Assembly: GCA_035250025.1 (NCBI GenBank)
Contig: DATFFO010000144.1
Span: forward strand, 1-12,618
DNA from: DATFFO01 sp035250025
GTDB taxonomy: Bacteria > Actinomycetota > Acidimicrobiia > Spongiisociales > ZC4RG35
Direction: 5' to 3'
Length of the DNA: 12,618 nucleotides
Positions 1 through 6,532 of the stretch are shown here, piece after piece (positions within the stretch are counted from its first letter, which is position 1; the number at the start of each line of letters is the position of its first letter). Position numbers and translations under genes: made by a program. A model generated the notes under the pieces. That model ran no database searches, was not told where the DNA came from, and saw only the letters and a program-made list of their open reading frames with translations.

Positions 1-1
1 C

Positions 2-496
2 TGGATCCTCGACATCGGGCAGGTCGACGACACTGTCGTCGCGGTCGGATCGAGCCCGCAGGGAGATCGGCCCGTGGTCTACCGGGCGGATGATCTGTAC
101 GGTGCCTGGTCCGAGGTCCGGGTCGGCGACCTTCTGCCTCCGGTCGATCAGCAGCAGCCGAGGCTTTGGCTCAACTCGGCGGCGGTGGGCCCAGGCGGCG
201 TAGCCATCAACTTCGTCGGCGAGGGCGACGCCTCCGGCGGCAACCCCGTCGGCGACATCCTCGGCCGACTCATCCCCGGCCGCGCCGACGAAGAGGTCGC
301 CGGGCGGATGACCCAAGCCAGTGTCCTGTTGGTCTCGCGAGACCTGGCGGCGTGGAATGTGGTCCCGGGCGGCGATACCGGCGGCGCCATCGACACGCTC
401 ACCTTCAATCCGGCGGGAGACCTCATCGCCACTTTCAGCTCCTTCGAGAACGGACAGGCGCAGCGCTTCAGCGCCCGCGCCACCCCTAGCCCCTGA
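2..496 (+). CDS. C-terminal part of an unidentified, possibly exported protein (5' end outside window)
   Basis: The reading frame is open from base 2 to a TGA at 494-496, so the window holds about 164 C-terminal residues and no start. The stretch is rich in Gly, Asp, Val and Ala. It reads as alternating short beta-strand-like segments such as DTVVAVGSS, PVVYRADD, ASVLLVSRDLAAW and IATFSSFENG. That texture fits the end of a beta-propeller or sialidase-like repeat protein, in which a value is compared along a strand and followed by a Gly/Asp turn. No catalytic motif or membrane segment is visible. The stop lies 8 bp from the stop of the convergent SLH gene, with no clear terminator between them. 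I do not recognise the family; the frame being coding is well supported, the fold is a guess. Confidence 0.7.
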   Translation, partial: WILDIGQVDDTVVAVGSSPQGDRPVVYRADDLYGAWSEVRVGDLLPPVDQQQPRLWLNSAAVGPGGVAINFVGEGDASGGNPVGDILGRLIPGRADEEVAGRMTQASVLLVSRDLAAWNVVPGGDTGGAIDTLTFNPAGDLIATFSSFENGQAQRFSARATPSP

Positions 497-504
497 GCGA
501 AGCG

Positions 505-1494
505 CTAGGCGCAGACCCAGTGCTGCCATCCTCCGCCCGGATATTCGTAGACGAGCCAGGCGGCGACGGCGACATTGGCCACGGGATCGAAGACGGAGTG
601 CCCGGCGAAACCCGCCCCCGACGACCGCTCCGCCCAGTACGACGGCATGTGCTGGAAGAGGCCGCTGGCGCCGGACGAGGAGTTCCGGGCCCCGGGGTCG
701 CCCTTCGACTCACACCCCATGATCCGAAGGGCCATCTCGACGTCGTCCGGCTCGAAGAAGAGTTCGACCAGCGGTCGCCAGCCCTCCGCTCCGGGTCCCG
801 TCGGCCAGGCCGGGGTGGCCATCTCGTCGAGGTGCTCCGCCAGCACATCCGCCGGGATCGCCGGCACGCTTTCGGGGACCGCCAGCCCGAGACCGCGGGT
901 GAGAAAGGCGGCCATCTCCGCCCTCGTCACCGGACGGTCGGGACAGAAGAGCTTCTCCCCGCAGCCGCGGGTGATGCCGGCGGCGGCAATCCTGGCGATG
1001 TCGGGCTCGTGGATGTCGGCGTCGTCGTCGGTGAACGGATCGCCGGCGGCGGGGGGCAGGCTCAGGGCCCGGGCCAGGAAGGTGGCCATCTGCGCCCGGG
1101 TGACGGTCTGCTCGGGGCAGAACTGATCCGGTCGGCATCCGATGGTTATCTCGGCGGCGGCGATGGCGCTGATGTGCTTCTCGAAGAGGCTGGCTTCGAC
1201 ATCGCGGAAGGGTGATGTCGCTGGAACCGGCAGCTCGAGGGCCCGGGTCAGGAAGGCGGCCATTTCCTCTCGGGTCACTGCCTCTCGGGGGCAAAAGAGC
1301 CACTCCGAGCAACCGGCGGTGATCCCGGCGTCCCAGATAGCGGCCACCGATGGTTCGTGAGGGGCTCCGTCGGTGTCCACGAACGGGCCCCGACCGTCGG
1401 GGCCGGTGGCATTCGCAGGGAGGGCGACGGCCAGCACCGTCGCCACGGCGAGGACACGCACGGCGCCTCGCCGTAAGGGGTTGATTGATTTCAT
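505..1494 (-). CDS. Secreted SLH-repeat protein with C-terminal lysozyme/transglycosylase-like domain
   Basis: This 329-aa protein probably binds the cell envelope and cleaves peptidoglycan outside the cell. Residues 1-29 form a signal peptide: basic start (MKSINPLRR), hydrophobic core, ANA cleavage site. Three SLH repeats follow at about 37-90, 96-146 and 154-204, each with the VTRxxMAxFLxRxL core. Each repeat also has a cysteine pair spaced six residues apart (C62/C68, C120/C126, C178/C184), probably a disulphide. The C-terminal part (about 233-329) looks lysozyme-like. Glu262 in MGCESKGDP is the likely catalytic acid, GASGLFQHMP is a typical SLT-type core, and C261 and C328 may pair. The start is supported by GAGGTG four bases before the ATG (complement of 1499-1504). 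Known family roles are wall anchoring and glycan cleavage; activity here is inferred. The gene is divergent from the LMF-family gene. Confidence 0.88.
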   Translation of the reverse strand: MKSINPLRRGAVRVLAVATVLAVALPANATGPDGRGPFVDTDGAPHEPSVAAIWDAGITAGCSEWLFCPREAVTREEMAAFLTRALELPVPATSPFRDVEASLFEKHISAIAAAEITIGCRPDQFCPEQTVTRAQMATFLARALSLPPAAGDPFTDDDADIHEPDIARIAAAGITRGCGEKLFCPDRPVTRAEMAAFLTRGLGLAVPESVPAIPADVLAEHLDEMATPAWPTGPGAEGWRPLVELFFEPDDVEMALRIMGCESKGDPGARNSSSGASGLFQHMPSYWAERSSGAGFAGHSVFDPVANVAVAAWLVYEYPGGGWQHWVCA

Positions 1495-1855
1495 GATTCA
1501 CCTCGCTCGACCCGTCTCGGACGGGCTCGCTCAGCTCGGCCCCCTCCGCGGTGCGCCATCTCCCAGTCAGGCGTGAACGCGTGTCGACCATGTAGTCGAA
1601 TCGGGGGGAGGAAAAGTGATGCCCCGGCATTGCCGAGGCATTCACACGAGCAAGCAAACGCTTGCTACAGCAAGAACCATATAGCCGTTGTCGCAGTCAA
1701 CGGAAATCACACGGGCAGAGGGGGTGAGCGGATAGGGACGGTGCATGTCACTGAGAACGGCCAACGGTCGGCTCGCCCATGACTCGCCGGACATCTATCC
1801 GCTCATGCCCTTTCTTCGACACCAGAATGGGCGTCCCGTCGAGGCGGAGTTTCCG
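1495..1855. other. Divergent intergenic region with three inverted repeats
   Basis: This 361-bp gap holds the 5' regions of the SLH gene (leftward) and the LMF-family gene (rightward). I see no convincing gene in it. Three inverted repeats sit in a row. At 1619-1641 there are 11-bp arms with one mismatch around one base. At 1649-1666 a perfect 7-bp arm AGCAAGC pairs with GCTTGCT around AAAC. At 1685-1703 CCGTTG pairs with CAACGG around 7 nt. Read leftward, the 1619-1641 hairpin is followed shortly by a TTTT run, so it could act as an attenuator for the SLH gene. A smaller hairpin, CCCGTC-TCG-GACGGG, lies at 1511-1525. No clear -35/-10 pair was found for either gene. Confidence 0.5.
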
Positions 1856-3292
1856 ATGGAGACGGCAGCCAATCTGTGGGACGCATCGCACTACGAGGTG
1901 GCGCGCTCGGTGCTGTCTCGTGGCGTGGCGCTCGTATACCTCATCGCCTTCCTCAACGTCCGCAACCAGTTCCGGCCGCTCGTGGGAGAGCGGGGCCTGC
2001 TGCCGCTGCCTGAGTTCTTGGCCCGCCACACGTTCGCCGCCGCCCCCAGCCTGTTCCACTGGCGCCACTCGGATCGCTTGGTCGGGGCGGTGGCTTGGAC
2101 CGGCATGGTCATGGCGACGGGAATCGTCCTGGGCGTCGCCGATGCGGCGCCGCTCTGGGTGGGCCCCCTCTGGTGGCTGGGGATGTGGGGCCTCTACCTC
2201 TCGATCGTGAACGTGGGCCAGGTGTTCTACGGCTTCGGCTGGGAGTCCTTGCTCCTCGAAGCCGGTTTCTACGCCGCCTTCCTCGGCAACGACACCGTCG
2301 CCCCGCCCTTGCTGACGATCCTGTGCTTCCGCTGGTTGCTCTTCCGGGTCGAATTCGGGGCGGGCATGATCAAGCTGCGCGGCGACCGATGCTGGCGCGC
2401 CCTGACCTGTCTCGACTACCACCACGAGACACAGCCCATGCCGGGGCCGACGTCGCGCTGGTTCCACCGCCTGGCCCGACCGCTGCACCGGGTCGAGGTC
2501 GCCGCCAACCATTTCGCCCAGCTGGCGGCGCCGTTCGGACTCTTCCTTCCCCAGCCGTTTGCGGGAGCGGCGGCGGCGGTGATGATCGTCACGCAGGGCT
2601 ACCTGATGGTCTCCGGGAACTACGCCTGGCTCAACCTGGTCACCCTCCTGATCGGCTTCAGCGCCGTGCCCGACTCATGGTTCGCAGTCGTCGGCCTCCG
2701 ACCGGCACCAACCTCGAGCGACTCGCCGATCTGGTTCGTTGTCGTCGTGGCGGTGATGACCTTGCTGGTGCTGTGGCTCAGCCGTCATCCGGTTCGCAAC
2801 CTGCTCGGCCGGGGCCAGCTCATGAACTTCTCTTTCAACCGCTATCACATCGTGAATGCATACGGGGCGTTCGGGAGCGTCACCCGCCGTCGCCGCGAGC
2901 TCATCATCGAGGGAACGACGGAGGCGGCCCCGGGTGAGACCGCGTGGAGGGCGTACGAGTTCAAGGGAAAGCCAGGAGATGTGCGCAGGCGGCCGCCGCA
3001 ATGGGCGCCGTATCACCTTCGCCTCGACTGGCTGATGTGGTTCGTGCCCCTGTCGCCCAGCTACGCCAGCGGATGGCTTGATCGTTTCGTCGAGCACCTC
3101 CTCACCGCCGACCCCGCCACCCTGGCCCTCCTGAAGCATGACCCGTTCGACGGAGAGCCGCCCCTGCTGGTCAGGGGCCGCTACGTGGACTACAGGTTCG
3201 CCACCCCCGACGAGAAGCGGGCCACGGGAGCGTGGTGGACGGCCGGCGCCTCGACGCCGGCGTTCGCGCCAACCGCCCTCAGCCCGCCCTGA
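1856..3292 (+). CDS. Lipase maturation factor family (DUF1222/LMF1-like) membrane protein
   Basis: The 478-aa product matches the bacterial branch of the lipase maturation factor family. In animals LMF1 is an ER membrane protein that helps lipases fold; the bacterial role is not established. Visible family blocks include YEVARSVLSRGVALVYLIAFL near the N-terminus with GERGLLPLP after it, GFGWESLLLEAGF at about 128-138, and RVEFGAGMIKLRGD with CLDYHHETQPMPGP at about 164-198. A soluble C-terminal part contains the WAPYHLRLDWLMWF and KHDPFDG blocks. Several hydrophobic helices lie in the first 320 residues. I chose the ATG at 1856 because family homology begins just after it and GGAG precedes it by 6 nt. 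An upstream in-frame ATG at 1745 would add 37 residues that look non-coding. The 3' end overlaps the convergent MFS gene by 14 bp. Confidence 0.88.
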   Translation: METAANLWDASHYEVARSVLSRGVALVYLIAFLNVRNQFRPLVGERGLLPLPEFLARHTFAAAPSLFHWRHSDRLVGAVAWTGMVMATGIVLGVADAAPLWVGPLWWLGMWGLYLSIVNVGQVFYGFGWESLLLEAGFYAAFLGNDTVAPPLLTILCFRWLLFRVEFGAGMIKLRGDRCWRALTCLDYHHETQPMPGPTSRWFHRLARPLHRVEVAANHFAQLAAPFGLFLPQPFAGAAAAVMIVTQGYLMVSGNYAWLNLVTLLIGFSAVPDSWFAVVGLRPAPTSSDSPIWFVVVVAVMTLLVLWLSRHPVRNLLGRGQLMNFSFNRYHIVNAYGAFGSVTRRRRELIIEGTTEAAPGETAWRAYEFKGKPGDVRRRPPQWAPYHLRLDWLMWFVPLSPSYASGWLDRFVEHLLTADPATLALLKHDPFDGEPPLLVRGRYVDYRFATPDEKRATGAWWTAGASTPAFAPTALSPP

Positions 3293-4517
3293 CCACCGGC
3301 CGCAGGGGCTGGAAGAGACGGCCCCTCTCGGCCCACGTGACGCAGGTGAGGGCCACGACACCGAGGATCGTGAAGGCGAGCGTGAACGGGATCACCGTGC
3401 CATCGAAGGAGCGGTCGATGAAGGTGCCGATAAGAGCACCTCCGGCGGTCGACAGGGTGCCGATCAAAGCCGAGGCGGTCCCGGCAACCTCTCCCATCGG
3501 GTCCATGGCAATCGTGTTGAAGTTGGGCATCAGGAACGCCTGGCAGACGAGCATGACGCCCAGCCCGACCATGAACAACGGCAGCGGAGGCTTGCCGTCG
3601 TGGGCTGCGGCCAGGATGAAGAACCCGGCCGCGGCCACGACGTATACGAGCAGCAGGACGTGGGCTATGCGCCGGGTCCCGAATCGCCCCACGACGAATC
3701 CGTTGGTGAGCATGGCGCTGCCCATCACGGCCGCCATCGCCCCGAAGAGGAGCGGGAACTCGTCGGCGGCGCCGAACACCTCCCCGTAGATGATCTCCGA
3801 GCTGGCCAGATACGACGTGAAGACTCCCATCAGCGATGTGAGGGCGAGCGTGTAGCCCAGCGTTTGACGGTGGCCGAGGATCTGGCGTGTGGCCTCGGCG
3901 AGACGACCGAAACGCAACTCCATCCGGTTGATCGGGTCCAGCGACTCCTGGAGCCGCGTTGCCCACAGGGCCATGGCGGCGGCGAGGATGGCGGAGGCCC
4001 AGAAGATCCAGCGCCAATGGGCAAAGGCGAGGATCAGGGCGCCGAGGGTGGGTGCCAGGATCGGCACGACGACGAAGACCGCCATGATGAACGACATCGC
4101 CCTCGACATCGCTTCGCCCTCGAAGCGATCCCGGACCACCGAGAGCGTGATGACCCTCGGGCCGGCCGCCCCCAGACCCCAGACGAAGCGGGCGACCAGC
4201 ATGAGCGAGAGCTGAGGGGCCAATGCAGAGACAACCGCCCCGGCCATATAGATGCCGTATCCCAGGTAGAGGGTCGGCTTGCGCCCGAAGCGATCGGCCA
4301 GGGGGCCGTAGACGATCTGGCCCAGGGCGAGGCCGAAGAAGTAGGCGGTCACCACCCCCGCCACCTCGGTCGAGTCCGGGGGGAGGCCGAAGTCGGCTCG
4401 CATCGCCCCGAGGGCGGGGAGCATCATGTCGGTGCCGAGGGCGGCCAGGGCCATGGACATGGCCAACAGGGCGGTGAACTCGACCCGACCGAGACGGGGA
4501 GCGGTCGCGGTCTGCAC
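3279..4517 (-). CDS. MFS multidrug exporter, Bcr/CflA type
   Basis: This 412-aa inner-membrane transporter is of the drug:H+ antiporter type with about 12 helices. It has the classic N-terminal DMMLPALGAM block in TM1, MFS motif A (GPLADRFGRKP, about 71-81) in the loop after TM2, and an RFVWGLGAAGPRV motif-B-like segment at about 110-122, where Arg is the residue linked to proton coupling. A central loop holds RLQESLDPINR, and the later part reads FLMPNFNTIAMDPMGEVAGTASA, which is typical of the family. The frame stays open to an ATG at 4631, but that would run into the neighbouring oxidoreductase gene. The GTG at 4517 places the protein start correctly and lies 6 nt after TACCCT, consistent with a leaderless mRNA. 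Substrate is not predictable from sequence. Confidence 0.9.
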   Translation of the reverse strand: MQTATAPRLGRVEFTALLAMSMALAALGTDMMLPALGAMRADFGLPPDSTEVAGVVTAYFFGLALGQIVYGPLADRFGRKPTLYLGYGIYMAGAVVSALAPQLSLMLVARFVWGLGAAGPRVITLSVVRDRFEGEAMSRAMSFIMAVFVVVPILAPTLGALILAFAHWRWIFWASAILAAAMALWATRLQESLDPINRMELRFGRLAEATRQILGHRQTLGYTLALTSLMGVFTSYLASSEIIYGEVFGAADEFPLLFGAMAAVMGSAMLTNGFVVGRFGTRRIAHVLLLVYVVAAAGFFILAAAHDGKPPLPLFMVGLGVMLVCQAFLMPNFNTIAMDPMGEVAGTASALIGTLSTAGGALIGTFIDRSFDGTVIPFTLAFTILGVVALTCVTWAERGRLFQPLRPVVRAG

Positions 4518-4529
4518 CCCGCCAGGGTA
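4515..4529 (-). promoter_or_regulatory. Likely -10 element and leaderless start of the MFS gene
   Basis: On the minus strand the order is TACCCT, GGCGGG, GTG. A TANNNT -10 followed by six bases puts the first transcribed base at or next to the G of the GTG start. No Shine-Dalgarno fits this start and no good -35 hexamer is visible. The same geometry recurs at other genes in the window (near 6532, 7515 and 11951), which strengthens the call. Confidence 0.5.
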
Positions 4530-4554
4530 CGAGGGTGCGCTCAGGTCGCGGGCG

Positions 4555-5739
4555 TCACTCCAGCATCGAGGCGATGTGATCGCCGATGGCCAGCGATGCC
4601 GTCGCCGCCGGGGAGGGGGCGTTGAGCACATGGAGGGCGCCGTCCTGACGCACGATGGCGAAGTCGTCCATCAGTTTCCCCTCCCGCGTGACTGCCTGGG
4701 CCCGGACCCCGGCGCCACCGGGGGCGAGGTCATCGACGGACATGGCCGGGAGCAGCTTGCGGGCGGCGGCGGCATAGAGACGCCGGGACCGCGAGCGCAC
4801 GATCTCGGTGACACCCGTCGTCAGGTAGCGGCTGGCGAGCCGGCCAAAGCCGGGCGTGGCCAGGGTGCCGAGGAACTCGCGGTAGTCGGGGCGGGTGCCC
4901 CGGTAATGGTGGCGGCCGATGGCGGGCACGGCGTTGGGGCCGACCTCGACCGTGCCGTCGATTCGCCGGGTGAAATGCACGCCCAGGAAGGGGAATCGGG
5001 GATCGGGTACTGGATACACCAGGTGTCTCACCAGCTTCTCGGATGGACCTACCAAGCGGTGGTACTCGCCGCGGAAGGGGACTATCCGCACCGGGAGCTC
5101 GGCCCCGGCCAGTGTGGCCACGCGATCGGATTGGAGGCCGGCGCAGGTGACAAGGCGCCGGGCGTCGACCGAGCCCGCCGGTCCGGACACATGCCAGACG
5201 CCGCCGGACTGGGAGATGGCTTCGACCTTCCAGCCGAGCCGCACCTCCCCTTCGAGGAGCTCGGCCAGCTTGCGGGTCACGGCGGCGTAGTCGGTCACGC
5301 CCGCCTCCGGGACGTGCAGGGCCCCCAGGCCCACGATGTGGGGCTCGATGTCGTCCCATTCCCCGGGCGCCAGCCGTCGCAGCCCGACCAGGCCGTTGGC
5401 ATTGCCGCGAGTGTGGAGTCCATCGAGTCGCTCGATCTCCCCCGGGCGACTGGCCACGACCAGCTTGCCGGTGACTTCGTGGGCGATGCCGTGCTCCGAG
5501 CAGAAGTCCACCATGCGGCGCCGACCCTCGACACACAGGCGGGCGCGGAGTGATCCGGGGGTGTAGTACAGCCCGGAATGGAGGACGCCGCTGTTGTGGC
5601 CGCTCTGGTGAGTGGCCAGCTCGGACGCCGCCTCCAGCACCACGACCGAGGTCCCGGGGCGGCGGCGGGTGATGGCGGTGGCGGTGGCCAGCCCGACGAT
5701 CCCGGCGCCGACCACGGCTACGTCGTACGCCTCGCTCAT
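4555..5739 (-). CDS. lhgO: FAD-dependent L-2-hydroxyglutarate oxidase/dehydrogenase (LhgO-like)
   Basis: This 394-aa flavoprotein belongs to the DAO family. It is predicted to oxidise L-2-hydroxyglutarate to 2-oxoglutarate, passing electrons to oxygen or the quinone pool. The dinucleotide fold is at the N-terminus: GAGIVG at 11-16 and an acidic strand end, VVVLEA, with Glu36 contacting the ribose. The diagnostic block HQSGHNSGVLHSGLYY follows at 44-59, as in LhgO/L2HGDH proteins. Other conserved parts are FRGEYHRL, the GPNAVPA segment, and a C-terminal GGAGVRAQAV plus LNAPSPAATASLAIGDHI that closes over the flavin. Length matches the usual roughly 400 aa. The ATG at 5739 overlaps the stop of the EVE gene (ATGA), so the two are translationally coupled. 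Related 2-hydroxyacid oxidases are possible, but the motif set favours LhgO. Confidence 0.9.
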   Translation of the reverse strand: MSEAYDVAVVGAGIVGLATATAITRRRPGTSVVVLEAASELATHQSGHNSGVLHSGLYYTPGSLRARLCVEGRRRMVDFCSEHGIAHEVTGKLVVASRPGEIERLDGLHTRGNANGLVGLRRLAPGEWDDIEPHIVGLGALHVPEAGVTDYAAVTRKLAELLEGEVRLGWKVEAISQSGGVWHVSGPAGSVDARRLVTCAGLQSDRVATLAGAELPVRIVPFRGEYHRLVGPSEKLVRHLVYPVPDPRFPFLGVHFTRRIDGTVEVGPNAVPAIGRHHYRGTRPDYREFLGTLATPGFGRLASRYLTTGVTEIVRSRSRRLYAAAARKLLPAMSVDDLAPGGAGVRAQAVTREGKLMDDFAIVRQDGALHVLNAPSPAATASLAIGDHIASMLE

Positions 5740-6203
5740 TGCGGGCCGGGACGGCGGGCGAGTTCGACGATGAAGTCGAACTGGCCGGGGGTCACCGGTT
5801 GAACCGACAACCGGGAGCGATTGAGGAGGACCATGTCCTGGAGCTCGGGATGCTCCCGCATCTCGTCGATAGAGACCATGCGGTCGAACTTCTCGACAAA
5901 AGCGATGTCCACCATGACCCACCGGGGGACATCAGGCGACGCCTTGGGATCGAAGTAATGGGAATCCGGGTCCCATGAGGTGTGATCGGGATAGGCCTCT
6001 CTCACCACTTCGGCCAGGCCCACCACCCCGGGCGGTCTGAGCTGGGAGTGGTGATAGAGCACCCGGTCGCCCACCTTCATCTGGTCACGCATCAGGTTCC
6101 GGGCCTGGTAGTTGCGCACCCCGTCCCAGTGGGTGCGGCCGTCGGCGGCGAGGTCGTCTATCGAATACGCGTCCGGTTCGGATTTCATCAGCCAATGTCT
6201 CAT
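5736..6203 (-). CDS. EVE domain-containing protein
   Basis: The 155-aa product is essentially a single EVE (PUA-like) domain, a family that binds modified bases in nucleic acids. The signature opening HWLMKSEPDAYSIDDL is followed by HWDGVRNYQARNLMRD, the strand GDRVLYHHS, GVVGLAEVVREAYPD and DPDSHYFDPKAS. These are the residues that form the ligand pocket in Thy28-type EVE proteins. I chose the ATG at 6203, since homology begins there. A GTG at 6221 could add six residues. On the coding strand CACAAT lies 8 bases before the ATG and may be the -10. Free-standing EVE proteins are often housekeeping genes of unknown substrate, although the domain also appears in restriction and defence systems; nothing here points to defence. 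The gene leads a two-gene operon with lhgO. Confidence 0.92.
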   Translation of the reverse strand: MRHWLMKSEPDAYSIDDLAADGRTHWDGVRNYQARNLMRDQMKVGDRVLYHHSQLRPPGVVGLAEVVREAYPDHTSWDPDSHYFDPKASPDVPRWVMVDIAFVEKFDRMVSIDEMREHPELQDMVLLNRSRLSVQPVTPGQFDFIVELARRPGPQ

Positions 6204-6240
6204 CGCTCGAGATTGTGGCACGCCGCTACGGTGGGCCGGG

Positions 6241-6420
6241 ATGGACGAAGAGTGGTACTACTGCCTGGAGCACAAGACCGTCGAAACCAAGCTCGGCTGC
6301 CGCATGGCGACCCGCCTGGGGCCGTTCCCGACCAGGGAGGAGGCGGCGCGGGCGCTGGACACGGTCGAGGAACGCAACGAGGAGTGGGACGAGGACCCCG
6401 CCTGGGAAGGCGAGGACTGA
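6241..6420 (+). CDS. Small conserved actinobacterial protein, 59 aa
   Basis: The 59-aa protein begins MDEEWYYCLEHKTVE and continues with LGCRMATRLGPFPTREEAARALD and an acidic, Trp-containing tail (ERNEEWDEDPAW). I recognise the pattern EWYYCL-H-xVE, GC, R-GPF/Y-T-EEA, A-ERN-WDED as a small protein common in actinobacteria and of unknown function. The middle part resembles the grip of a SPOR-like helix, but that is weak. Two cysteines (C8 and C20) could bind metal or pair. There is no strong Shine-Dalgarno. A TACGGT at 6227-6232 lies 8 bases before the ATG, so translation may be leaderless. The gene is divergent from the EVE gene with only 37 bp between starts, and ends before a strong palindrome. 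Confidence 0.82.
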   Translation: MDEEWYYCLEHKTVETKLGCRMATRLGPFPTREEAARALDTVEERNEEWDEDPAWEGED

Positions 6421-6430
6421 AGAGCCCCTC

Positions 6431-6480
6431 GTTTTCGCGCATCGATCCCGTCAGATCCGACGGGATCGATGCGCGAAAAC
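6431..6480. repeat. Perfect 22-bp inverted repeat (intergenic palindrome or I-shaped terminator)
   Basis: Bases 6431-6452 are the exact reverse complement of 6459-6480, with the six bases AGATCC between them. The arms start and end GTTTTCGCGC / GCGCGAAAAC. As RNA this would be a very stable hairpin, placed 10 bp after the stop of the 59-aa gene. No T-run follows on either strand, so a classical intrinsic terminator does not fit. Actinobacteria do use terminators without a U-tract. It could equally be a dispersed palindromic repeat. It insulates the 59-aa gene from the SOS promoter that starts 16 bp later. Confidence 0.8.
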
Positions 6481-6496
6481 CAGGTGGCGGATCCGC

Positions 6497-6532
6497 TTGA
6501 CTGTGTCGCCGTCCGAACGTATGTTCGTGGGG
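6497..6532 (+). promoter_or_regulatory. Strong promoter for the SOS-box gene
   Basis: TTGACT (6497-6502) and TATGTT (6520-6525) are separated by 17 bp, the best-formed promoter in the window. The expected first transcribed base, seven after the -10, is 6532. That is the G of the GTG start codon, so the mRNA should be leaderless. The -10 element is buried inside the SOS box. Confidence 0.72.
6514..6527. promoter_or_regulatory. LexA operator (SOS box)
   Basis: CGAACGTATGTTCG is a perfect 14-bp palindrome. It matches the actinobacterial and Bacillus LexA box (CGAAC-N4-GTTCG). It overlaps the -10 element, where bound LexA would block RNA polymerase. I saw no second copy in the window. The match to the motif is seen directly; LexA binding is inferred. 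Confidence 0.82.

Noticed and set aside
1495..1620. A c-di-AMP (ydaO) riboswitch before the SLH-lysozyme gene
   Set aside because: The context is suggestive and GGTGAATC lies before the start, but I could not line up the other conserved ydaO blocks; GAGGTG is simply explained as the ribosome-binding site.
1745..1855. The upstream ATG (1745) of the LMF-family gene
   Set aside because: The 37 extra residues show no family similarity or hydrophobic character; the ATG at 1856 has a better-spaced GGAG. Not fully excluded.
3138..4625. A 495-codon plus-strand ORF across the MFS gene
   Set aside because: It is antisense to a clear Bcr/CflA transporter, and its translation is rich in Arg, Gly, His and Glu with no domain; a GC-frame shadow.
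4518..4631. An ATG at 4631 as start of the MFS protein
   Set aside because: It would add 38 Arg/Pro-rich residues and overlap the coding end of lhgO by 77 bp; the GTG at 4517 fits both homology and the -10 spacing.
6431..6480. A classical rho-independent terminator
   Set aside because: The stem is strong, but no U-tract follows on either strand.
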